Of a DNA stretch of 5,943 nucleotides, positions 1 through 5,925 are shown piece after piece. The position numbers and the translations under genes are program-made. Numbering within the stretch: position 1 is the stretch's first letter; each line of letters opens with the position of its first letter. The DNA comes from Burkholderiaceae bacterium (GTDB lineage Bacteria; Pseudomonadota; Gammaproteobacteria; Burkholderiales; Burkholderiaceae_C): positions 1 to 5,943 of the forward strand of contig JALOSD010000135.1 of assembly GCA_025458585.1 (NCBI GenBank), given 5' to 3'. The notes under the pieces are model-generated. The model was not told the DNA's origin and searched no databases. It worked only from the letters and a program-made list of their open reading frames with translations.

Positions 1-41
1 GCGGCGCTCGCATACAGAATACGGTGGTGCTCCCGCCGGGT

Positions 42-63
42 GCAGCCGGGTTTCCCCGGCTGC
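42..63 (-). terminator. GC hairpin downstream of the diguanylate cyclase
   Basis: A perfect 9-bp inverted repeat (GCAGCCGGG and CCCGGCTGC) surrounds a 4-base loop (TTTC on the plus strand). It lies about 30 bp past the cyclase stop codon, where a transcription terminator would be expected. No T-run follows on the minus strand, so an intrinsic terminator is not proven; it may instead be a Rho-assisted end or an RNA 3'-protecting stem. The rest of positions 1-92 shows no recognisable gene, only an 8-bp direct repeat (TGCGGCCG twice, 61-76). Confidence 0.35.
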
Positions 64-92
64 GGCCGTGCGGCCGTAGGGCAGGGTGCCCG

Positions 93-1141
93 TCAGCCTG
101 CGGCCTGCAGCGCGCCCGCCCGACCGTCGCCGACGACCGGGGCGCCGTCGTCAGCCGGCGTCGACGCCGCGGTGACGACGCGAGCCCCGCCGGCGTTCTT
201 CGCGCGGTACATCGCCGCGTCGGCGCGTCGCCGCAGGCTCTCGGCGTCGGGTGCGTCGTCGGGGAACATCGCGAGGCCGACGCTCGCACCGACGCGCACC
301 GTGGCGCCGCCGCGCTGCTCGACGGCGACGACGACGAACTCGTCGCCGCCGACGCGCGCGACGGTGTCCTCGGCGCGCACGGCGGCGCGCAGCCGCTGCG
401 CGACCGCGCGCAGCAGCGCGTCGCCGGCGAGGTGGCCGTGCCGATCGTTGACGGCCTTGAAGCCGTCGAGGTCCACGAACAGCACGCCCACCTTCTCGCC
501 GCGCCGCTGCGCGGCGTGCAACGCCATTTCGAGGCGGTCGAGCGCCAGCCGCGCGAGCGGCAGCCCGGTCAGCTCGTCGTGCGACGCCAGCCGCAGCAAC
601 TCGACACGCTGCGCCTCGAGTTCGTCGCGCTGATCGCGCAGCTGGGCCAGCAGCGCGATCAGGTGCTGCTGGATGCCGCCGGCGGCGTACATCACGACGA
701 GCGGCACGACGGCCAGCACGACGAGGAAGCTGACCCAGCCCGAGGCGCTCGTCGCGTGCGCCTGCAGGTCGATGGGCGCGCGCAGCACGCCGCCGACGAA
801 ACCGATGCCCGCCACGGCCAGCACGCCGGCCGACAACGCCGTGGCCACGATGCCGGACCTGAGCGACACGAAGACGGCGAAGAACGTGGCCGACAGCAGC
901 AGCCAGAAGTAGCCGGTGCCGGTCATGCCGAGCGTGAGCACGCCGCTGACGCCCAGGCCGCGGCCGCCTGCACGCGCAGCTGCGCGTGCCACCCGACCTC
1001 GCTCGCGCGCCACAGCAGCAGGGGCAGCATCGCCACGGCCATCCACGTGGCGCCGAACAGCAGGCGGTCGATCAGCGTGCGGCGTGCTGCCGTCAGCTGC
1101 TGCGCCAACGGGGCCAACGGGTCGATGCGCAGGGGTTCCAT
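93..1141 (-). CDS. Membrane-anchored GGDEF diguanylate cyclase, interrupted by an apparent frameshift
   Basis: Predicted inner-membrane enzyme that condenses two GTP into c-di-GMP. The start ATG at 1141-1139 opens a 72-codon frame (MEPLRIDPLAPL...) with one membrane segment (about residues 27-44), which stops at 925-923. The rest of the protein continues in another frame from about 959 down to the stop at 95-93. One base missing near 956-967 would restore a protein of about 349 residues. The second part has further hydrophobic segments (around GVLTLGMTGTGYFWLLL, GIVATALSAGVLAVAGIGF and WVSFLVVLAVVPLVV) and a helical linker (LIALLAQLRDQRDELEAQ). The GGDEF domain follows, with DELTGLP (reconstructed D189), VDLDGFK (D224) and an intact GGDEF motif encoded at 336-350 (residues 265-269). 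RAED lies five residues before GGDEF and fits the product-inhibition I-site. The catalytic half therefore looks active and feedback-inhibited. No PAS, GAF or EAL domain is seen, so the membrane part is the likely sensor. An AGGAG lies 14 nt upstream of the ATG, which is rather far. Family call is firm; the intact status is not. Confidence -1.
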
Positions 1142-1357
1142 CTCGCCGCGGTCCGCTCCTGGCCGCCCTCTCAGGGTGCAAAGTTGTCAGAACTGCAACG
1201 AGTCTACGACGCGCACGTGCCCTCGGCGAGCGGAAAGAAGGGCCGAGGCGGCGGCCATCTGTGGCGTTCGGACTCGAGGCGTCGTCGCCGCACCGCTCGC
1301 AGCGCACGCACGCGCGTCGAGTGCCTGCCGCCCCGGCGCGCGTGGCGGGGGCTCGGT
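1142..1357 (-). other. Intergenic gap with the presumed diguanylate cyclase promoter
   Basis: No frame here reads as a credible protein. The least GC-rich part (about 1175-1215) would serve as the promoter region for the cyclase on the minus strand. It holds an imperfect dyad at 1183-1199 (GTTGTCAG-AA-CTGCAAC, one bulged T). I cannot find a convincing pair of -35 and -10 boxes. The 216-bp gap suggests that the cyclase is transcribed apart from the reductase-CIA30 pair. Confidence 0.25.
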
Positions 1358-1831
1358 TCACCAGCCGTCGATGCGCAGCAGGTCGATCGCGAACGGCCCG
1401 TGGCCGTCGACGTGACCGTCCTTCGTCAGCATCACGCCGACGCGCGTGATCGCGGGCGCGGCGAGCGGGGCGCCGTCGACCGGGCGGCCGCGCCACGTCG
1501 CGCGAAATGCCGGGAATTCGAACGCAGCCTCGGTGACCTCGCCGGCGCGCGTGTCGAACGACGCATGCCAGGTCGGCCCGTTCGGCTCGGTGTAGGCGGT
1601 CAGGCGATAACGATGACCGTCGCCGCGACAGCGGATCGCGAGCCCGCGCGCGCCGGCTGCGAGCGGCGGTGCCGGCCCGCGAGCCGACGCGAAGCCACCA
1701 CCGTGGTCGAGGCGCACGACACCTTCGAAGCGCAGCGCGTCGCCCGCGCGCCGCAGGTGCGCCGACGAACGCCCGCCCATCACGCCGTCGACGACGATCT
1801 GCCAGTGCCGCGGGTCGAGTTGGTCGTCCAC
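1358..1831 (-). CDS. CIA30-domain protein (NADH:ubiquinone oxidoreductase intermediate-associated protein 30 family)
   Basis: A 157-residue protein matching the CIA30 family, a galactose-binding-like beta-sandwich first known from a mitochondrial complex I assembly factor and also found as small stand-alone bacterial proteins of unknown role. Visible family signatures are W10-QIVVDGVMGG (10-20), the F35-x-G strand, GGGFASAR (44-51), YRLTAYT (75-81) and the closing GPFAIDLLRI (145-154). The domain fills the whole chain. There is no signal peptide or membrane segment, so a cytoplasmic location is expected. The start is GTG at 1831-1829: no ATG exists in frame just upstream, and the family match begins within a few residues of it. 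The ATGs overlapping the end of the upstream gene (around 1837-1842) are not in this frame. It follows the aldo/keto reductase stop by 7 bp, so the two are probably co-transcribed and perhaps translationally coupled, since no clear Shine-Dalgarno is present. A role in complex I assembly is not shown by anything here. Confidence 0.85.
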   Translation of the reverse strand: MDDQLDPRHWQIVVDGVMGGRSSAHLRRAGDALRFEGVVRLDHGGGFASARGPAPPLAAGARGLAIRCRGDGHRYRLTAYTEPNGPTWHASFDTRAGEVTEAAFEFPAFRATWRGRPVDGAPLAAPAITRVGVMLTKDGHVDGHGPFAIDLLRIDGW

Positions 1832-1838
1832 CCGCGCA

Positions 1839-2738
1839 TCATGCCTGCGCCAGCGCGTCGCCCATGCGCCGGCGCTGCGCGGCGGTGGGCACCGCGCCGG
1901 CGAGCGCCGCCATGTTCTCGTCGAGGTGCGCCGGGTTCGACGTCGCCGGGATCGCGCAGGTCACGGCGGGGTGCGACACCTCCCACTTCAGCACGAAGGC
2001 GGCCCAGGTCTCGACGCCCAGCTCGGCGCGCGCCCACGCCGGCAGCGGCCGCCCGGCGAGCCTGTGCAGCGCGCTGCCGCCGTCGAACGGGCGGTTGACG
2101 ATCACCGCCACGCCGCGCGAGGCCGCGAGGTCGAGCAGCGGCTCGGCGCTGCGGTCGGCCGGGTTGTACGTGATCTGCAGGAAGTCCAGGCGCTCGGCCT
2201 TCAGCAGCCGTTCGACCTCGTCGTGCCGCCGGCCGTGCGAGGTCGTGACGCCGACGTAGCGCACGCGGCCGTCGTCGCGCGCCGCGCGCAGCGTGCGCAG
2301 GTGCACTGGGGTGCCGAGCAGGTTGTGCACCTGCATCAGGTCCATGCGCTTGCGCCGCCACAGGCGCAGGCTGTCGCCGAGCTGCGCCGGCCCGCTGCCG
2401 CCGAGCGGCGTCCAGATCTTGCTGGCCGCGAAGACCCGCGCGGCGTCGGGCGCGAGCGGCGGCGTGGCGAGCAGGTCGCCGACGACGCGTTCGGCGCTGC
2501 CGTACATCGGCGACGAGTCGATCATGCCGCCGCCGGCCGCGAGAAAGCGCGCGAGCACCTGCTGCAGGCGCCGCCGCGCCGCCGCGTCGTCGCCGACGTC
2601 GAACGTCAGCCAGGTGCCCAGGCCGACGACGGGCAGCGCCTCGCCGCTGGAGGGGATCGGCTTGGTCCAGCGCGCGGGGGCCGCGCGGGCGGCTGCCGCG
2701 GCGAGCAGCGTCGAGACGATCCAGTCGCGGCGGTTCAT
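1839..2738 (-). CDS. Aldo/keto reductase with twin-arginine (Tat) type leader
   Basis: A 299-residue NAD(P)H-dependent oxidoreductase of the aldo/keto reductase TIM-barrel superfamily. The catalytic tetrad can be placed: D74 and Y79 in MIDSSPMYG, K107 in ASKIW and H138 in QVHN, with spacing close to the classical Asp50/Tyr55/Lys84/His117. The late IPATSNPAHLDENM (263-276) matches the cofactor-binding segment. The chosen ATG at 2738-2736 gives MNRRDWIVSTLLAAAAARA, an Arg-Arg pair followed by a short hydrophobic stretch and an Ala-rich end, as in Tat leaders. Tat export would suit a protein folded around its cofactor. A longer frame to 2894 only adds low-complexity sequence through the divergent promoter region. 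The natural substrate cannot be told from sequence. The gene is divergent from the DUF6776-like gene and sits 7 bp upstream of the CIA30 gene. The family assignment is firm; export is inferred. Confidence 0.9.
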   Translation of the reverse strand: MNRRDWIVSTLLAAAAARAAPARWTKPIPSSGEALPVVGLGTWLTFDVGDDAAARRRLQQVLARFLAAGGGMIDSSPMYGSAERVVGDLLATPPLAPDAARVFAASKIWTPLGGSGPAQLGDSLRLWRRKRMDLMQVHNLLGTPVHLRTLRAARDDGRVRYVGVTTSHGRRHDEVERLLKAERLDFLQITYNPADRSAEPLLDLAASRGVAVIVNRPFDGGSALHRLAGRPLPAWARAELGVETWAAFVLKWEVSHPAVTCAIPATSNPAHLDENMAALAGAVPTAAQRRRMGDALAQA

Positions 2739-2805
2739 CGTGGCTGCGAGTGTCGCCGCGGCGCGAGGTTCCGGGCGTCGTGGCGTGCGGCCCGGTGACA
2801 CGATG

Positions 2806-2834
2806 TTGCAGGGCGTGTGGCCAGCGGTTGTAAC
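2806..2834 (+). promoter_or_regulatory. Possible sigma-70-type promoter for the DUF6776-like gene
   Basis: TTGCAG (2806-2811) and TGTAAC (2829-2834) stand 17 bp apart, in a locally less GC-rich part of the divergent region and 43 bp before the ATG at 2878. The -10 box agrees with consensus at four of six bases, the -35 box at three. The -10 lies in a small dyad, GGTT-GT-AACC (2826-2835). The same 139-bp region must carry the promoter of the divergent reductase, for which I see no clear boxes. Confidence 0.35.
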
Positions 2835-2877
2835 CTCGGCCCTCGGCCCTGCGGGGCGAAGCTCGAGACCGTCGCCC

Positions 2878-3567
2878 ATGCTCGGAACCTTCAAACCCGT
2901 CGCGTTCGACCGCTACGGCCGTCGCAAGTCGGCGCGCGTGCCGCGCTGGCTGGTGCTGCTGCTGATCGGCATCGGCGTCGGTGCAGCCGCCGTGCTCTAC
3001 GTGCAGGAGCGCCACCTGCCGCCGCGCTTGTCGCACGACGCGTCGACGCGCCTGACGCAGGCCTACGAGAAGGCCGAGGCCGAGCGGCAGCGCCTGTCGC
3101 GCGAGCTCGCCGACACCGGGCGCCAGCTCGAGGCGGCGCTCGGACAGCAGAAGACGCTCGAGCAGCAGCTCGGCGAGGCTCGGCGCTCGGTCGACGGCCT
3201 GCGCGCCGACGTCGCGACGCTCGTCGCCGCGCTGCCGCCCGACCCGCGCGGCGGTGCGGTCGCGGTGCGCGCCGCGCGCCTGCGCGCCGCCGACGGCGCG
3301 CTCGCCTACGAGATCCTGCTCACGCGCGACCGGACCGGCGAGCGCCCGCTCGCCGGCCAGCTGCAGCTCGTCGTCAGCGGCCAGGCCGAGCGCGGCGGCG
3401 AGACGAGCGTCACGCTGCCGCCGGTGGCGGTGTCGATCGGCACGCACCAGAGCGTGAGCGGCGAGGCGCCGCTGCCGCGCGGCTTCGCACCGCAGCGGGC
3501 GACGGTACGCGTCACCGACGGCGCCGGGGGCGTGCTGCTGGGCATGCGCGTGCTCTACGTGCGCTGA
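2878..3567 (+). CDS. Coiled-coil inner-membrane protein, DUF6776-like
   Basis: A 229-residue protein of unknown function. A basic N-terminus (FDRYGRRKSARVPR) precedes one membrane helix at about 24-42 (WLVLLLIGIGVGAAAVLYV). A charged heptad-rich helix follows at about 52-118 (AYEKAEAERQRLSREL, LEQQLGEARRSVDGL), then a compact C-terminal domain at about 126-229 with beta-strand patterns (AYEILLTRD, GQLQLVV, RATVRVTD). This is an N-in, single-span protein with a periplasmic coiled coil. The layout and the strands LAGQLQLVV and the late RVTDGAGGVLLGMRV recall the DUF6776 family of betaproteobacteria, a call made from memory without a search. The ATG at 2878 is chosen because the sequence before it is non-coding intergenic DNA with a possible promoter. 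The last codons and the TGA are the first copy of a 14-bp tandem repeat. The gene lacks the bactofilin neighbour I would expect for this family, so the context adds little. Confidence 0.8.
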   Translation: MLGTFKPVAFDRYGRRKSARVPRWLVLLLIGIGVGAAAVLYVQERHLPPRLSHDASTRLTQAYEKAEAERQRLSRELADTGRQLEAALGQQKTLEQQLGEARRSVDGLRADVATLVAALPPDPRGGAVAVRAARLRAADGALAYEILLTRDRTGERPLAGQLQLVVSGQAERGGETSVTLPPVAVSIGTHQSVSGEAPLPRGFAPQRATVRVTDGAGGVLLGMRVLYVR

Positions 3568-3623
3568 TCTACGTGCGCTAATCTACGTGCGCTAATCTAC
3601 GTGCGCTGATCTACGTGCGCTGA
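3554..3623 (+). repeat. Five-copy 14-bp tandem repeat overlapping the 3' end of the DUF6776-like gene
   Basis: The unit TCTACGTGCGCTGA is repeated head to tail five times (3554-3567, 3568-3581, 3582-3595, 3596-3609, 3610-3623). The only differences are in copies 2 and 3, which end TAA instead of TGA. Copy 1 encodes the last residues and the stop of the upstream protein (Tyr-Val-Arg-stop). Because 14 is not a multiple of three, successive copies place their TGA or TAA in all three forward frames. The CTA in each copy reads as TAG on the other strand, closing all reverse frames too. Changes in copy number would leave the protein unchanged. Confidence 0.97.
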
Positions 3624-3642
3624 TCGATCCGAGTCGACCGTC

Positions 3643-3662
3643 GCGCGCCGACCTGGGCGCGC
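3643..3662 (+). terminator. GC hairpin after the tandem repeat
   Basis: GCGCGCC (3643-3649) and GGCGCGC (3656-3662) form a 7-bp all-GC stem with a 6-base loop (GACCTG), 76 bp past the DUF6776-like stop. A weaker stem, GGCCG/CGGCC, follows at 3671-3686. No T-run is present, so this is at best a Rho-type or partial terminator, and GC-rich DNA produces such stems by chance. The surrounding gap (3624-3841, 218 bp) holds no credible gene. Confidence 0.25.
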
Positions 3663-3803
3663 CGCTGCGTGGCCGTCGCGTCGGCCGGGCGGCGGCGCAG
3701 GTGCGGCGGCAGCGCTCGAGCAGAAGACTCCGGTCGAAGGGGGAAGCCGCAAGCCTAGGGGCGCGGCGGCGCCGACCCTGCGCGCCGACGGGCGACGGGC
3801 GGC

Positions 3804-3819
3804 GGCGACAATTGTTGCC
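3804..3819 (+). promoter_or_regulatory. Near-perfect 16-bp dyad upstream of nnrU-like gene
   Basis: GGCGACAATTGTTGCC is a palindrome apart from one pair (G opposite T) and is the most A+T-rich spot in an otherwise GC-saturated gap. It ends 22 bp before the ATG at 3842. It could be an operator, or GACAAT (3807-3812, four of six to the -10 consensus) could be the -10 box with a leader of roughly 20 nt. It does not fit the FNR/NNR pattern TTGAT-N4-ATCAA. Confidence 0.3.
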
Positions 3820-3841
3820 ATCTCCTTTCGACCGACCACCC

Positions 3842-4423
3842 ATGGGCATCCTGATCCTCGGCCTTGTGCTCTTCCTCGGCACGCATTCGGTGCGCATCTT
3901 TGCCGACGGCTGGCGCAGCGCGACGATCGCGCGCATCGGCGCGGGGGCGTGGAAGGGCCTCTACTCGGTGCTCGCGCTCGCCGGCTTCGTGCTGATCGTG
4001 TGGGGCTACGGCCTCGCGCGGCAGGAGCCCGTCGTGCTGTGGTCGCCGCCCGTGGCCACGCGCCACATCGCGAGCCTGCTCACGCTGTTCGCCTTCGTGC
4101 TGCTGTTCGCCGCCTACGTGCCGCGCAACGCGATCAAGGCGAAACTCAAGCACCCGATGGTGCTCGCGGTCAAGGTCTGGGCCTTCGCGCACCTGCTTTC
4201 CAACGGCACGCTCGCCGACGTGCTGCTTTTCGGCACCTTTCTGCTGTGGGCGGTGCTCGACTTCCGCTCGGCGCGCGGACGCGACCGCGCCGCCGGCACC
4301 GCCTACCCGCCGGGCACGATGGCCGGTACGGCGGGCGCGGTCGTCGTCGGCATCGCCGCGTGGCTGGCGTTCGCGCTCTGGCTGCATGCGGCGTGGATCG
4401 GCGTGGCGCCGTTCGGGCGCTGA
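3842..4423 (+). CDS. NnrU family integral membrane protein
   Basis: A 193-residue polytopic membrane protein that closely fits the NnrU family, named from a gene linked to nitric oxide and nitrite reduction in denitrifiers. The plant 15-cis-zeta-carotene isomerase Z-ISO is a relative that binds haem b. Hydrophobic segments lie at about 2-14, 40-58, 75-93, 106-121, 125-142 and 163-183. Family features include GTHSVRIFADGWR (13-25), WKGLYSVLALAGFVLIVWGYGLAR (37-60), TRHIASLL (73-80), KLKHPMVLAVKVWAFAHLLSNG (101-122) and LLFGTFLLWAVLDFRSAR. H15, H75, H104 and H117 are candidate haem ligands or active-site residues by analogy. The ATG at 3842 is chosen because homology-like sequence begins there; the open frame before it is arginine-rich non-coding sequence. 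No clear Shine-Dalgarno is seen. No nir, nor or nnr gene is in view, so a denitrification role is not supported by context. It ends 63 bp before the ligase homologue. Confidence 0.92.
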   Translation: MGILILGLVLFLGTHSVRIFADGWRSATIARIGAGAWKGLYSVLALAGFVLIVWGYGLARQEPVVLWSPPVATRHIASLLTLFAFVLLFAAYVPRNAIKAKLKHPMVLAVKVWAFAHLLSNGTLADVLLFGTFLLWAVLDFRSARGRDRAAGTAYPPGTMAGTAGAVVVGIAAWLAFALWLHAAWIGVAPFGR

Positions 4424-4486
4424 CTCTGCCTCGGCCTTGACGTAGCACAAGCGCGGCGCGTGCGCCCGGCGGTCGAATCGGCCGCC

Positions 4487-5923
4487 ATGGGCCAGGACAT
4501 CGAGCGCACCCGCTTCGAGCAGCGCGACTTCCAGCGCTTCGAGCGGGCGCTGCGCGCCGAGACGCACGCGCTGCACGACCTGATCGAGGCCGGCGCGCTG
4601 TCGCAGCGCGCGCCGGTGGTCGGCCTCGAGCTGGAGGCCTGGCTGATCGACGCCGACGGGCGGCCGTCGCCGCGCAACGCCGAGTTCCTGCAGGTGCTCG
4701 ACTGCCCGGACGTCGTCACCGAGCTCGGCCGCTTCAACGTCGAACTCAACGTGCCGCCGCGACCGGCGGTCGGCGACGGCCTCGCGCGCCTGCACGACGA
4801 CCTGCAGGCGCTGTGGACGCGCTGCACCGACGTGGCGGCGGGGCTCGGGCTGCAGATGGTCTCGATCGGCATCCTGCCCACCGTGCGCGACGCCGACCTC
4901 ACGCTCGCCAACGTTTCCGACCGCGCGCGCTACCGGGCGCTGAACACGCAGGTGCTGCGCCAGCGCCACGGGCGAGCGATCCGGCTCGACGTCGACGGGC
5001 CCGACGGTTCGGCGCTGCACTGCGAGCACCGCGACGTGATGCTCGAGGCGGCGGCGACGTCGTTCCAGGTTCACCTGCAAGTGCCGGCCGACGGCGTCGT
5101 GCGCGCCTACAACGCGGCGCTGTGGGCGTCGCCCTTCACCGTCGCGGTGGCGGCCAACGCGCCGCTGCTGTTCGGCCGCCGGCTGTGGCAGGAAACGCGC
5201 GTGCCGCTGTTCGAGCAGGCGCTGAACGTCGGCAGCCGCGAGATCGCGGGCAAGGAAGCGCTGTCGCGCGTGACGTTCGGCAGCGACTACGTCGGCTGGT
5301 CGCTCGCCGAGGTGTTCCGCGAGAACCTCGAGCGTTTCGAGCCGCTGCTGCCGGTCGATGCCGGCGAGCCGCCCGCGCGGCTGCCGCACCTGCGGCTGCA
5401 CAACGGCACGATCTGGCGCTGGAACCGGCCGCTCGTCGGCTTCGACGACGATGGCACGCCGCACCTGCGCGTCGAGCACCGGCCGATGGCCGCCGGGCCC
5501 ACGATCGTGGACATGATGGCGAACCTCGCGTTCTCCGTCGGCCTGATCGCCGAGTCGGCGGCCGCCGAGACGCCGCCGGAAGCGACGCTACCGTTCGCGG
5601 CGCTGCGCCACCGTTTCGTGGCCGCTGCGCGCGAAGGCTTGGCGGCGCGCTGCGAAGGAGGCGACGTGGCGGGCGAGACGCTGCGCGACGCGCTGCTCGG
5701 CGGGCTCGTCGGGCGCGCGCGCGACGGCCTCGCGCGGCTGGGGGTCACGCCGGCACTCGCCGACGGCTGGCTGAAGATCGTCGAGGCGCGTGTGGCCTGC
5801 GGCGGCACCGGCGCAGCGTGGCAGTTGCGCGAGCTCGACCGCTGCGGGGGCGATCTGAACGCGCTGACACTCGCCTACGCGCGGCGGCAGGCCGAGGGCA
5901 TGCCGGTGCATCGGTGGGCGTGA
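4487..5923 (+). CDS. Glutamate-cysteine ligase family protein (GCS2-type carboxylate-amine ligase)
   Basis: A 478-residue member of the GCS2 superfamily, which uses ATP to join a gamma-carboxyl group to an amine, classically glutamate to cysteine in the first step of glutathione synthesis. Motifs in order are GLELEAWLID (46-55) and ELGRFNVELNVPP (79-91), with acidic residues likely to bind metal and ATP; SIGILPT (126-132); MLEAAATSFQVHLQV (185-199); NAPLLFGRRLWQETR (224-238); VFRENLERFEPLL (276-288); and VEHRPMAAGPTIVDMMAN (329-346). These fit the stand-alone, cytoplasmic bacterial GCS2 group, which is sometimes found next to CBS-domain or RimK-like genes, not the classical gamma-proteobacterial GshA. 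The actual substrate pair is unknown, so gshA is not used as a name. The ATG at 4487 gives MGQDIERTRFEQRDF; a GTG nine codons upstream (4460) is possible but adds only MRPAVESAA. No good ribosome-binding site marks either. The reading frame is complete. Confidence 0.87.
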   Translation: MGQDIERTRFEQRDFQRFERALRAETHALHDLIEAGALSQRAPVVGLELEAWLIDADGRPSPRNAEFLQVLDCPDVVTELGRFNVELNVPPRPAVGDGLARLHDDLQALWTRCTDVAAGLGLQMVSIGILPTVRDADLTLANVSDRARYRALNTQVLRQRHGRAIRLDVDGPDGSALHCEHRDVMLEAAATSFQVHLQVPADGVVRAYNAALWASPFTVAVAANAPLLFGRRLWQETRVPLFEQALNVGSREIAGKEALSRVTFGSDYVGWSLAEVFRENLERFEPLLPVDAGEPPARLPHLRLHNGTIWRWNRPLVGFDDDGTPHLRVEHRPMAAGPTIVDMMANLAFSVGLIAESAAAETPPEATLPFAALRHRFVAAAREGLAARCEGGDVAGETLRDALLGGLVGRARDGLARLGVTPALADGWLKIVEARVACGGTGAAWQLRELDRCGGDLNALTLAYARRQAEGMPVHRWA

Positions 5924-5925
5924 GC

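Noticed and set aside
24..1415. Long open frame of 463 codons on the plus strand
   Set aside because: It is antisense to the GGDEF protein and shows no recognisable motif; the minus-strand product has a complete set of GGDEF motifs.
1142..1496. Upstream extension of the cyclase C-terminal frame to 1496
   Set aside because: This part overlaps the end of the CIA30 gene and translates to arginine-rich low-complexity sequence; the membrane-type N-terminus in the other frame from 1141 is far more plausible.
2739..2894. Longer N-terminus for the aldo/keto reductase
   Set aside because: The extension runs through the divergent promoter region and would bury the twin-arginine leader that begins at 2738.
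1780..3447. Long open frame of 555 codons on the minus strand
   Set aside because: It crosses the divergent intergenic region and two genes read in other frames; its translation is Arg/Ala-rich with no domain pattern.
4437..4465. TTGACG as a -35 box just before the ligase gene
   Set aside because: It is a good -35 match, but no acceptable -10 box lies 16-18 bp downstream (GTGCGC or TGCGCC).
3755..5479. Long open frame of 574 codons on the minus strand opposite the NnrU and ligase genes
   Set aside because: It lies antisense to two clearly recognisable proteins and its translation is rich in Arg, His, Ala and Gln without any family pattern, as expected of a stop-poor shadow frame in GC-rich DNA.
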